Origin: an uncultured Bacilli bacterium
GTDB lineage: Bacteria; Bacillota_I; Bacilli_A; RF39; UBA660
Assembly (NCBI GenBank): GCA_947588795.1
Contig: CANPZJ010000010.1
Location: 1 to 15,317 of the forward strand
DNA length: 15,317 nucleotides
Reading direction: 5' to 3'
Position numbers and translations under genes: made by a program. Shown in pieces: positions 1 through 7,470 of this stretch. The first letter of the stretch is position 1; each line of letters begins with the position of its first letter. The notes under the pieces are model-generated. The model searched no databases. It was not told where the DNA came from and was given only the letters and a program-made list of their open reading frames with translations.

Positions 1-8
1 TGACAATA

Positions 9-35
9 TAAAAAGGAGAATTTTTTACTCTCCTT
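9..35 (-). terminator. Rho-independent terminator after xseB
   Basis: On the minus strand a 7-bp stem (AAGGAGA / TCTCCTT, arms at 29-35 and 13-19) encloses a 9-nt loop and is followed by a T-rich stretch. It starts four bases past the xseB stop codon, so it closes the nusB-xseA-xseB unit. An ispA gene, common after xseB in Bacilli, therefore does not follow in the same transcript. Confidence 0.85.
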
Positions 36-39
36 GACA

Positions 40-267
40 TTATTTTTCATCTTTTACTTCAAAGTCTTTTAACTCGCCATCACTAGCTAGTATTTTATTA
101 ACTTTTTCGGTCGCATTATTTAGTTTTTCACTACAACTTTTAGCTAGTTCCATTGCTTCAGTATATTTCTTTATTGCATCTTCTAGTGGTACATTACCAG
201 CTTCTAGTTCCTTAACTAAATTTTCTAAATCTTTTAAATTAGTTTCAAATGTTTTTTCGCTTTCCAT
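40..267 (-). CDS. xseB: Exodeoxyribonuclease VII small subunit XseB
   Basis: This is the small subunit of exonuclease VII, which binds the coiled-coil region of XseA in many copies and allows the complex to degrade single-stranded DNA to acid-insoluble and then smaller oligonucleotides. The 75-residue length is normal. The family pattern is visible: a helical hairpin with FETNLKDLENLVKELE near residues 7-22, the turn with VPLEDAIKKYTEAMEL (26-41), then a second helix to about residue 60 and a charged tail. The ATG follows a strong AGGAGG site 7 bases upstream, inside the end of the preceding gene. The stop of that gene overlaps this start (TAATG), which suggests translational coupling. Unusually, the gene is separated from xseA by a 239-residue membrane protein gene. 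Confidence 0.93.
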   Translation of the reverse strand: MESEKTFETNLKDLENLVKELEAGNVPLEDAIKKYTEAMELAKSCSEKLNNATEKVNKILASDGELKDFEVKDEK

Positions 268-986
268 TATTTTTCCTCCTTCTTACTTCTTATTCTTTTC
301 ATAGTACTACTAATTTCTAATTTAGGTTCATCACTTTCATAACTAATATTTAACCATGTAGCAAAAGGTTTCTTTTGACTACTTTGATTTTTAATAATAT
401 TATCTAAGCTAGAAAATAAACATATAATAAGATTTTCAAGATCTAATTTTAATTCTCCTAGTTCATTTAATCTTTCATTAACTATATCTATACTTTTTCT
501 AATTTCAACATTTTTAGTATATTCTTTGTCTCGTTCTCTATTTAATTCAGTAATTTTATTATTTTTTAAATCACTTTCTTTAATATTTACATTAGAATAT
601 TTTCTTATATTTTTATTATATATTTTTATATCGAATACCGTTTTAATTACTGACATTATAAATGCCGCAATACTTACTAATGAAAATGGTAAATCAGCTA
701 CTAAATAACCTAAACTTAGTATAAAAATTACCATTAATACAGTGGCAGCTATATTAACCTTAAATTCTTTCTTCAAATAATCTATTTTTTGGTGTAACTG
801 ATGATTTTTTTCAAACCAAACACTAGCTTTTTCATCAGTAATGTCATTTGCTAATTTTGCCAATTTACTATCTGATTCTACTAGTTGTCTTTTTAAAGCT
901 TCTTTTAGTATTGAAGTTCCTACTATATCTCCTTTAATTTCTTCATATTTTTCCCCATAACTTTTTAGTTTTTCTTCATCAACCAT
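267..986 (-). CDS. Unrecognised coiled-coil membrane protein between xseA and xseB
   Basis: I do not recognise this 239-residue protein. It has a charged, helical N-terminal region (about 1-75) with heptad-like spacing, two adjacent hydrophobic segments (about 77-97 and 100-120) separated only by a short ADLP turn, then a second long charged helical region (about 130-200) likely to form a coiled coil, and a basic tail ending in RSKKEEK. This predicts a membrane hairpin with both coiled-coil arms in the cytoplasm. The start ATG overlaps the xseA stop (TAATG) and has a GGGAGAT ribosome site. Its own stop overlaps the xseB start in the same way. It is thus locked into the exonuclease VII operon at the level of translation. 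No enzymatic motif is visible. A role in placing or regulating ExoVII at the membrane is only inferred from position. Confidence 0.85.
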   Translation of the reverse strand: MVDEEKLKSYGEKYEEIKGDIVGTSILKEALKRQLVESDSKLAKLANDITDEKASVWFEKNHQLHQKIDYLKKEFKVNIAATVLMVIFILSLGYLVADLPFSLVSIAAFIMSVIKTVFDIKIYNKNIRKYSNVNIKESDLKNNKITELNRERDKEYTKNVEIRKSIDIVNERLNELGELKLDLENLIICLFSSLDNIIKNQSSQKKPFATWLNISYESDEPKLEISSTMKRIRSKKEEK

Positions 987-2320
987 TATTTTATCTCCCT
1001 TACTATACTTTCAATTTCACCTTCATGAAATTTAATATTAATTTTATCATTAACTTTTAAATCTTTACTACTACTAATTAGTTTATCACCTTTTTTAACC
1101 AAAGAATAGCCATTACTTAATATATTTAAGGGATTTACTAATTTTAAAGTATTAATTAAATAATCTAATTGATACTGTTTATTATTTAAATCTTTATCTA
1201 TAATATTATTTAAATTAACTACTAATTCTTTTAATTTATTTTTATTATCATTAATAATATTAAAAGGACTCATTAATTTGATTTTATTTAAATCTATTTC
1301 TAATAAATGTTTTTTATTATCTAAGATTATTTGCATATTTTTATTTAAATCTTCTAATAATTTGTCTAATTTTTGTTCTTTTATTTCATATAAACTCATG
1401 GGATTTTTTAATACAAAAGAATTTTTTAAATGATACAATTCAATAAATTTTGTATTAACTAAATTTTTAATATTTTTATTAAGTCTTATTTTAAATTGAT
1501 TAATTAAATTTTCAATATCAAGTTTTGTTGGCACAGCCATTTCAGCAGCTCCAGTTGGAGTTGGCGCTCGAAGGTCAGCGACAAAATCGGCAATAGTAAA
1601 ATCAGGTTCATGACCTACGGCACTAATAATTGGGGTTTTGGCATTATATATAGCTCTTGCAACAATTTCTTCATTAAATGCCCATAAATCTTCAATAGAT
1701 CCACCACCACGGCCCACAATTAAAACATCACAATTATAATTATCTGCAACTTCTATTTGATGCACAATATTAGGGGCAGCCTCTGCTCCTTGAACTAAAC
1801 TTGGAAACAAAATTACTTCTGATAGCGGATATCTCCTTTTAATGGTACTCATAATATCTCTTACCGCAGCACCTGTATCAGCCGTTATTACACCAATTCT
1901 TGATGGATACTTAGGTATTTCTTTTTTATGTTCTTTATTAAATAAACCTTCTTTAAATAATTTTTCTTTTAATTTTTCATATTCAATATATAAATTACCT
2001 AGACCATCAAGTTCCATCGATTCAACATATATTTGATAAGTTCCACTCGTCGGATATGCACTAATACGTCCCTTTACTAAAACATTCATCCCATCTTCTG
2101 GGACAAATTGTAATCCTCTTGCATTACTTTGAAACATAACAGCATTAATCCTTGATAAATCATCTTTTAAAGTAAAATATAAATGTCCTCTTGTATGGCT
2201 TTTAAAATTAGATATTTCTCCTTTTAAATAAATTCTATTTAATAATATATCATTATCTAAAACACTTTTAATATAATTATTTATTTCACTTATATTTAAA
2301 TATTTATTTTCTTCTATCAT
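986..2320 (-). CDS. xseA: Exodeoxyribonuclease VII large subunit XseA
   Basis: This is the catalytic subunit of exonuclease VII, a bidirectional single-strand exonuclease used in repair and in removing trapped or damaged DNA ends. The 444-residue length is typical. An N-terminal OB-fold (about 6-105, with LKGEISNFKSHTRGHLYF) precedes the catalytic domain (about 135-345). That domain carries GVITADTGAAVRD (143-155), GRGGGSIEDLWAFNEE (203-218) and the conserved GHEPDFTIADFVADLRAPTP (236-255), whose acidic residues form the proposed active site. The long helical region that binds XseB follows, and a small beta domain with NGYSLVKKG closes the protein. The ATG has AAAGGA five bases upstream. It lies 60 bases after nusB with no terminator visible between them, so the two are probably co-transcribed. 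The folD gene often found between nusB and xseA is absent. Confidence 0.95.
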   Translation of the reverse strand: MIEENKYLNISEINNYIKSVLDNDILLNRIYLKGEISNFKSHTRGHLYFTLKDDLSRINAVMFQSNARGLQFVPEDGMNVLVKGRISAYPTSGTYQIYVESMELDGLGNLYIEYEKLKEKLFKEGLFNKEHKKEIPKYPSRIGVITADTGAAVRDIMSTIKRRYPLSEVILFPSLVQGAEAAPNIVHQIEVADNYNCDVLIVGRGGGSIEDLWAFNEEIVARAIYNAKTPIISAVGHEPDFTIADFVADLRAPTPTGAAEMAVPTKLDIENLINQFKIRLNKNIKNLVNTKFIELYHLKNSFVLKNPMSLYEIKEQKLDKLLEDLNKNMQIILDNKKHLLEIDLNKIKLMSPFNIINDNKNKLKELVVNLNNIIDKDLNNKQYQLDYLINTLKLVNPLNILSNGYSLVKKGDKLISSSKDLKVNDKINIKFHEGEIESIVREIK

Positions 2321-2380
2321 AAATTTCCTTTCAAAATTATTCCATACAATAATTATTACATTTAAATTTTAATAATTTTT

Positions 2381-2785
2381 TTAATTAAATTCATTTTTAA
2401 CAGCTTTATCTAAAACTGCATTGATTATTTTTCTTACACTATCATCACTATATTTTTTAGCAAGTTCAACTGCTTCATTTATAACGACTATATCTGGAGT
2501 ATCAGTATATTTAAGTTCAAACACCCCAATACGAAGGATAGCCGCTCCAGTTTTATCAAGACGATTAATACGCCAATTATTCATATATTTATTGGCTAGT
2601 TCATCTATTTCATTAATATGCGTAATTACACCATAAACAATATCTCTTACAAAATCATTATCAATATCTAAATTATTTTTAATAAGTTCATCTATATCGA
2701 TTTTAGGATTATTTTCATGATATAAATCCCATTGATATAATATAATCATACATTTTTCTCTTAATTCACTTCTTGTTTTTGCCAT
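2381..2785 (-). CDS. nusB: Transcription antitermination factor NusB
   Basis: NusB binds boxA RNA together with S10 (NusE) and takes part in antitermination and maturation of rRNA transcripts. The 134-residue length is normal. The N-terminal helical half begins with TRSELREKCMIILYQWDLY (the R-x-A-x-x-x-x-Y-Q type opening). The C-terminal signature is clear: NRLDKTGAAILRIGVFEL (about 74-91), then INEAVELAKKYSDDSVRKII (about 101-120) and the final NAVLDK. The ATG is preceded by GGAGAAG. It is the first gene of the nusB-xseA-membrane protein-xseB unit, with its own extended -10 promoter just upstream, placed after the terminator of the preceding pseudogene. Confidence 0.95.
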   Translation of the reverse strand: MAKTRSELREKCMIILYQWDLYHENNPKIDIDELIKNNLDIDNDFVRDIVYGVITHINEIDELANKYMNNWRINRLDKTGAAILRIGVFELKYTDTPDIVVINEAVELAKKYSDDSVRKIINAVLDKAVKNEFN

Positions 2786-2804
2786 AATTCTTCTCCACTA
2801 CTTA

Positions 2805-2834
2805 ATTATAACAAATGAAAATATAAAATGCTAT
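2805..2834 (-). promoter_or_regulatory. Probable sigma-A promoter of the nusB operon
   Basis: On the minus strand there is a perfect TATAAT (2805-2810) preceded by TGT (2811-2813), which makes an extended -10. An 18-base spacer separates it from a weak -35 (ATAGCA, 2829-2834, 3 of 6 matches). Transcription would start about 12-15 bases before the ribosome site of nusB. The strong extended -10 may compensate for the weak -35. Confidence 0.55.
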
Positions 2835-2842
2835 ATAGAAAG

Positions 2843-2868
2843 AAAAAAAAGAATGAATTAACCATTCT
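2843..2868 (-). terminator. Rho-independent terminator after the Rpn pseudogene
   Basis: On the minus strand AGAATG / CATTCT (arms at 2863-2868 and 2850-2855) forms a 6-bp stem with a 7-nt loop, followed at once by a run of eight T residues. It begins a few bases after the final stop of the broken Rpn gene and isolates it from nusB. Confidence 0.8.
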
Positions 2869-2873
2869 AAATA

Positions 2874-3711
2874 TTATTTTAAATTTTTCTTCAATTTTTC
2901 AATTGCTTTTTTAGTTAGTGAAGTATATTTCATTATTACGTTTATTGGCATATTATCTTTTAACATATTAATAGCAGTTTTATTTATACCTTCTGCTATG
3001 CCTTCATCTCTGGCTTCATGTATTTCTGATCTTCTTATCTTTTCCTCATCTTCTTCATAGCTTAAATGATTTATTACTACTCCATCTTTTGTTAATGTTA
3101 ACATTTTATCTTCATACTCCTTACTACTTTATCCCTTTTGCCTAATTCTTCTATCTCGTCCATATTCGCATTTAACATAACTAGATGTATATGTTCTTTG
3201 TTTCCTTTTATACATTCATCATACCATAGCTCTTTATACTTAACAAGATTTATGTTGATTATTCTAAACGTATTTGTATAAATACTTTTATCTTCTACAC
3301 ATGTTATTAAATAGTTTCTTTTAGCAAGGCTATCTTTACTATTTTTATTTAAATTTATGAGTACTGTATCTAACTCTTCATAATATTCATATCCTTTTTC
3401 AATTATTTGGGAATAATAAGATGTATAGTAAGATAAATTTCTTAGTTTAGTACTACTACTAAAATTACTATTTAACTCAACTAAGATATGTTTACCATTA
3501 CTTGTTTTAACTATCAAATCAGTTACTTTTACTCTTTCAGATTTTCTTCTTATTTTTAGTTCTGTGGGAATAAATTCTACTACATGTACTTTTTCATCTA
3601 AGATATCAGATAAAAATAATCTAGTAATCTTGTATCTTGTTCATTAGCTACTATTGTTTTAAAGATTGAATCGTATAATAGTAAGGGTTTTTCTTTTAAA
3701 ATTGTATTCAT
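2874..3711 (-). pseudogene. Broken Rpn-family PD-(D/E)XK nuclease/transposase gene (two frameshifts)
   Basis: Three reading-frame pieces together give one protein of the Rpn (recombination-promoting nuclease / putative transposase) family. The ATG at 3711 has a good AGAGGAG site, and the opening KEKPLLLYDSIFKTI is typical. Frame 1 runs through DTRLLDYF and then stops at 3598. The next frame continues as LSDILDEKVHVVEFIPTEL, with the nuclease-like core VTDLIVKTSNGKHILVELN, where E-L-N stands in place of the more usual E-x-Q. It stops at 3098. A third frame, entered near 3120, gives EYEDKM, LSYEEDEEKIRRSEIHEARD and the helical C-terminus down to 2874. Each break is explained by one lost base: one in a T run (five left, at 3612-3616) and one in an A run (3119-3124). 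Restoring both gives 840 bases, i.e. 279 residues. It is probably inactive, unless the breaks are sequencing errors or slippage is programmed. Confidence 0.85.
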
Positions 3712-3798
3712 AAAATTTTCTCCTCTACTTATATTATTAGCTTTTTTTCTCTGATTTCCTTTTTTTCGCGAAATTTTCTTAAAAAAATTGCTAAAAAT

Positions 3799-3825
3799 TA
3801 AAAAAATCTCTATTTTTAGAGAAAT
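3799..3825 (-). terminator. Rho-independent terminator after mutS
   Basis: On the minus strand TCTCTA / TAGAGA (3817-3822 and 3807-3812) forms a 6-bp stem with a 4-base loop, followed by seven T and more T-rich sequence. Flanking A residues 5' of the stem can extend the pairing into the T tract. It lies about 10 bases after the mutS stop, so mutS appears to be transcribed alone. Confidence 0.8.
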
Positions 3826-3833
3826 TTTTATCA

Positions 3834-6377
3834 TTATTTTTTAATACTTTGTTTTAAATCATATAAATAATTTAAAGCATCAATTGGTGTCATATTAAGT
3901 GGATCAATACTATCTAATTTCTTTTGTAGTTCTGATTCTTTCTTAGTATTTTCTTCTTCAAAATCTAAACTAAGTTGAATTTTAGGTGCTTCTTTTTTAT
4001 TTTTATTACCATTTTCATATTCTTTTAATATTTCATCGGCTCTTTTTAATAAATCTTCTGGCAAGCTTGCAAGTCTTGCTACGTGTATACCATAACTTTT
4101 ATCAATTGCTCCATCCTTAACTTTATGTAAAAAAGTAATTTTACCTTCTTCTTCAATTGCTGATACATGTACATTTTTAATTGTTTTAAATCTTTTTTCA
4201 AGACTAGTTAGTTCATGATAATGCGTTGAAAATAAAGTTAGCGCATGAATATTTTCATTAATGTATTCAAGTATGGCTTGAGCCAAACTCATACCATCAT
4301 AAGTTGCTGTACCTCTACCTAACTCATCAAAGATAATTAAACTGTTAGGGGTAGCATTAACTAAAGCATTTCTTGCTTCTTTCATTTCGACCATAAAGGT
4401 TGATTCACCAGATACTAAATCATCAGAGGCGCCGATTCTTGTAAATATTTTATCAATGATAGGTAAATTAGCACTTTTAGCAGGGACAAACGAACCCATT
4501 TGGGCCATTAAAATAATAATTGCAATTTGTCTCATATAAGTTGACTTACCACTCATATTTGGACCAGTAATTAAAATAGTACTTTTACTATCACTCATAT
4601 GACAATCATTAGCTACATACATATCACCAGATACTATTTCCACAACTGGATGTCTTCCCTCAACTATATCTAAAACTTTATCATTATTTAAAGTAGGTCT
4701 TACTAAATTTAACTCTTCACTACAAATAGATAGAGATAGAATAGCATCAATTGTACTAATAGTATCTGCCGTTTTCTTAATTTTTAAAATTTCTTTTTTA
4801 ATAATATTTTTAATTTCTGTAAATAAGTTATATTCAAGTTCAATAATTTTTTCTTCTGCATTTAAAATAAGGGCTTCTTTTTCTTTTAATTCAGGTGAAA
4901 TAAATCGTTCATAATTAGTTAGTGTTTGTCTTCGCTCCCAGCCAAAATTCTCCGTTACTTCTTTAGCTTGACCTTTAGATACTTCAATAAAATAACCAAA
5001 TACTTTATTAAAACCAACTTTTAAATTTTTAATACCAGTTTCTTCTTTAATTTTAGCTTCTAAACTGGCAATAAACTCTTTGCCACCACTTCTAATACTC
5101 TTAAGTTCATCTAATTCTTTATTATAACCATCTTTAATTAAATAACCTTCTTTTACTGATATTGGGGGATTTTCATAAATCGCTGCATCAAGTAACATAT
5201 AAATATCTTGATGCGTATCAATATTTTCTTCAAAATTCAAAGTCTCTAATATTTCTTTTATACGAGGTAATACTTTTAAACTATTTTTAAATTGTAATAA
5301 ATCACGACCATTAACACTACCAGTAGTAATCTTACCACATAATCTTTCTAAATCATAAATTTCATACAATAAGTTTTTTAATTCATCTTTTAAAATAAAA
5401 TTATTATTTAATATTTCAATCTTATCATATCTTTTATTTAATTCATCAATGTTTTTTAAGGGATGCATTAAAAAACTCTTTAATTTTCTGGAACCCATGG
5501 CTGTTTTACATTTATCTAAAAGCCATATTAAAGAATAAGTTCGCTCTTTTAATCTAATTGTTTCAAATAGTTCTAGATTTCTAACGGTATGAATATCCAT
5601 CTCTAAATAATCTAATTTTTGAATTATTTTGCATTCATTAAAATGGCTAATACTTTTGAGTTCTTTAACTACTAAATAATAAAATAAATGATTAATACCA
5701 GCTTTCTTTCTCGCATCATTTACTGTACTTAAAAAAGATACTTCTTCATTATAATATTCACTACTAAATACTACATCAATGCCATATTTATTTTTAAGTA
5801 AATCTACTAAAGAAACATTTAAATTATCAAGTAATATAACTTCTTTAATACCTAAACTAAGTATTTCACTAATAAGCTTGTCTTCTTTATTTTCAATGGT
5901 TAAACTATTAAGTTCACCAGTTGTAATATCAGCATAAGTAATAATAAAAACATCACTAAATTCTAGAATACTCGCAATATAAGAATTACTATGTTCATCT
6001 AAAAGTTCAAAATCAGTAATAGTACCTTTACTTATAACATCAACTACACCTCTTTTTACTGTATCTTTCGTACTTTTAGGATCTTCTAATTGTTCACAAA
6101 TTGCAACACGATAGCCTTTATTAACTATTTTTTCAATATAAGATTTAACGGCATGATAAGGAACACCACACATTGGTACTTTTTCATCTAGTCCTGCTGC
6201 TTTACCAGTTAAAGTTAGTTCTAATTCTCTTGAAGCTATTTCCCCATCTTCAAAAAATAATTCATAAAAATCCCCAAGACGAAAAAATAAAAGTTCATCT
6301 GGGTATTTATCTTTTATCTCCATATATTGTCTCATCATGGGACTTAATTTTGTGCGATCTACTTCATTTCTTTTCAT
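3834..6377 (-). CDS. mutS: DNA mismatch repair protein MutS
   Basis: MutS recognises mismatches and small loops in newly copied DNA and, with ATP, recruits MutL. The 847-residue length is normal. In order: the mismatch-binding domain opens with TKLSPMMRQY and has the F-Y-E motif at 37-39 (GDFYEL), whose Phe stacks on the mismatch; the connector, lever and clamp domains lie between about 130 and 560; the ATPase has Walker A GPNMSGKST (605-613), Walker B IIFDELGRG (681-689) with D684 and E685, and the STHYHEL signature (717-723). A QLSLDF sequence near residue 801 is a likely beta-clamp binding motif. The start is set by homology at the N-terminus, but no usable ribosome site exists: AAAAGG sits only one base before the ATG, and a promoter -10 ends 7 bases upstream. 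It has its own terminator and no mutL follows. Confidence 0.97.
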   Translation of the reverse strand: MKRNEVDRTKLSPMMRQYMEIKDKYPDELLFFRLGDFYELFFEDGEIASRELELTLTGKAAGLDEKVPMCGVPYHAVKSYIEKIVNKGYRVAICEQLEDPKSTKDTVKRGVVDVISKGTITDFELLDEHSNSYIASILEFSDVFIITYADITTGELNSLTIENKEDKLISEILSLGIKEVILLDNLNVSLVDLLKNKYGIDVVFSSEYYNEEVSFLSTVNDARKKAGINHLFYYLVVKELKSISHFNECKIIQKLDYLEMDIHTVRNLELFETIRLKERTYSLIWLLDKCKTAMGSRKLKSFLMHPLKNIDELNKRYDKIEILNNNFILKDELKNLLYEIYDLERLCGKITTGSVNGRDLLQFKNSLKVLPRIKEILETLNFEENIDTHQDIYMLLDAAIYENPPISVKEGYLIKDGYNKELDELKSIRSGGKEFIASLEAKIKEETGIKNLKVGFNKVFGYFIEVSKGQAKEVTENFGWERRQTLTNYERFISPELKEKEALILNAEEKIIELEYNLFTEIKNIIKKEILKIKKTADTISTIDAILSLSICSEELNLVRPTLNNDKVLDIVEGRHPVVEIVSGDMYVANDCHMSDSKSTILITGPNMSGKSTYMRQIAIIILMAQMGSFVPAKSANLPIIDKIFTRIGASDDLVSGESTFMVEMKEARNALVNATPNSLIIFDELGRGTATYDGMSLAQAILEYINENIHALTLFSTHYHELTSLEKRFKTIKNVHVSAIEEEGKITFLHKVKDGAIDKSYGIHVARLASLPEDLLKRADEILKEYENGNKNKKEAPKIQLSLDFEEENTKKESELQKKLDSIDPLNMTPIDALNYLYDLKQSIKK

Positions 6378-6384
6378 GCCTTTT

Positions 6385-6413
6385 ATTATACTATTATTGG
6401 TATTTTTTTACAA
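6385..6413 (-). promoter_or_regulatory. Probable mutS promoter, predicting a leaderless or near-leaderless mRNA
   Basis: On the minus strand a perfect TATAAT (6385-6390) lies 17 bases from TTGTAA (6408-6413, 4 of 6 matches to TTGACA). Only seven bases separate the -10 from the mutS ATG, so the expected start of transcription falls within 0-4 bases of the start codon. The -35 is the outer half of a perfect 12-bp palindrome, TTACAATTGTAA (6408-6419), which could be an operator or a chance AT-rich repeat. Confidence 0.6.
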
Positions 6414-6444
6414 TTGTAAGTTATTTAACCATTAAATAAAATTG

Positions 6445-6482
6445 AAAGAGCCCATTTTTTAATTATTGGGCAATAACTCTTT
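6445..6482 (-). terminator. Probable terminator after the small membrane protein gene
   Basis: On the minus strand a GCCCA / TGGGC stem (6467-6471 and 6450-6454) with a 12-base loop can be extended by an outer AAAGA / TCTTT pairing with a bulge on one side. The tail downstream is T-rich but not a pure T run, so the terminator looks weaker than the others in the window. The stop codon of the gene it ends (6463-6465) lies in the loop. Confidence 0.55.
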
Positions 6483-6927
6483 TAACTTTTTTATTAACAT
6501 AACTTGTAAGTAAACTTACTAATATACCTACAAGAGCAGGTATTCTAAATAAAATAATTACTCTTGTTAATGAACTTGCTATATTACCATTTAAAAAGAA
6601 ACCATTTCTAAACAATACAAGCATTGTAGCAGTATAAGGTGTTTTGCCAGAAAAATATGCTACTGCCATTGCAATAAGTCCTAAAAAAATGGGTGATACT
6701 AATAAGAGTACATAAAATAATATAGTTGATCTAATATTACTTTTGTTAGCCACATATACTGTGGAAATAAACTCTAATAAAAAACTTAATCCCAAAACTA
6801 TTTCATGTTTCATAAAATTTATTTCTAATAAACATAAAGCAAATAAAATAATTATATCTAATATTAAATACATTCCTAATATTAATGGTAAGTTTATATC
6901 ATTTTTTTTATTACCCTTTTTACTCAT
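6463..6927 (-). CDS. Small four-helix integral membrane protein, unknown function
   Basis: I do not recognise this 154-residue protein. It has a short basic N-terminus (SKKGNKKN), then about four hydrophobic segments (roughly residues 13-33, 42-60, 68-92 and 122-142) and a basic C-terminal tail (NKKVKRVIAQ), which suggests that both ends face the cytoplasm. No catalytic motif, conserved Cys/His pair or transporter signature is visible. It starts 9 bases after the frr stop with a good AAGGTGG ribosome site four bases before the ATG. It is therefore the last gene of the thioredoxin-like/RsiV-like/frr unit. The hairpin that ends the unit overlaps its 3' end. In many Bacillota frr is followed by uppS and cdsA, but this protein is too short and lacks the motifs of either. 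Confidence 0.75.
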   Translation of the reverse strand: MSKKGNKKNDINLPLILGMYLILDIIILFALCLLEINFMKHEIVLGLSFLLEFISTVYVANKSNIRSTILFYVLLLVSPIFLGLIAMAVAYFSGKTPYTATMLVLFRNGFFLNGNIASSLTRVIILFRIPALVGILVSLLTSYVNKKVKRVIAQ

Positions 6928-6936
6928 AATACCACC

Positions 6937-7470
6937 TTATATCTTCATTAATTCATTTTCTTTTTCTTTAACTTTATCATCAACTATTTTATTGTATTTA
7001 TTAATAAGTTCTTGGACATCTTCTAAATATAATTTTTCTTCATCTTCTGGAAGTTCGGCTTTTTTTATTTTATCATTATCTTCTTGTCTAATATTACGAA
7101 GAGCAACTTTAGCTTCTTCTCCTAAAGCTTTAGCTTGTTTAACATATTCTCTTCTTCTATCTTCGGTAAGTTCTGGAATAGTTAAAATAATCATTTCCCC
7201 ATTATTACTTGGAGCAATTCCTAAATCTTTTTCATTAATGGCTTTTTCAATTTCTTTTAGGGCACTTCTATCAAATGGTTTAATAAATAATTGTCTTGCT
7301 TCCGGTACCGTAATATTTGCAATACTATTTAAGGGTGTTGGATTACCATAATATTCTACCATTATACCATTAAGCATCGAAGGATTTGCTCTTCCTGCTC
7401 TTATTCCTAAAAGTTTATTATCTAAATTTTCAATTGCTTTAAGCATTCTAATTTCTGTATCTAAGTCCAT
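6937..7470 (-). CDS. frr: Ribosome recycling factor Frr
   Basis: RRF splits post-termination ribosomes together with EF-G. The 177-residue length is slightly below the usual 185, with full domain coverage. Domain I helices include LLGIRAGRANPSML (20-33). The small domain II is seen in YYGNPTPLNSIANI (40-53), TVPEARQLFIKPFD (54-67) and ALKEIEKAI. The third long helix region has LTEDRRREYVKQAKALGEEA (101-120) and VALRNIRQEDNDKIKK. Its ATG overlaps the stop of the preceding RsiV-like gene (TAATG), and AGG upstream may serve as a weak site. The gene is not next to pyrH or tsf, its usual neighbours. Here it depends on a promoter about 1.4 kb upstream that also drives two envelope-type proteins. 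Confidence 0.95.
   Translation of the reverse strand: MDLDTEIRMLKAIENLDNKLLGIRAGRANPSMLNGIMVEYYGNPTPLNSIANITVPEARQLFIKPFDRSALKEIEKAINEKDLGIAPSNNGEMIILTIPELTEDRRREYVKQAKALGEEAKVALRNIRQEDNDKIKKAELPEDEEKLYLEDVQELINKYNKIVDDKVKEKENELMKI

Noticed and set aside
526..708. Short plus-strand open frames at 526-708, 1842-2036, 2421-2636, 6173-6439 and 14131-14355
   Set aside because: Each lies opposite a gene on the minus strand that is well supported, and their products are hydrophobic or low-complexity with no family resemblance.
2321..2380. A separate promoter or terminator between nusB and xseA
   Set aside because: The 60 bases are almost pure A/T with no convincing -10/-35 pair and no stable stem. 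Co-transcription with nusB is simpler.
3712..3834. An in-frame N-terminal extension of the Rpn gene beginning at an ATG that overlaps the mutS stop
   Set aside because: The extension runs through the mutS terminator hairpin, codes for unlikely Phe/Lys/Ile-rich sequence, and has no family similarity. The ATG at 3711 has a good AGGAG site and gives the typical family start.
6743..7351. A 202-codon open frame on the plus strand opposite frr and the membrane protein gene
   Set aside because: It is antisense to a certain frr, is rich in Ser/Leu/Ile as expected for a complement frame in AT-rich DNA, and has no recognisable domain.
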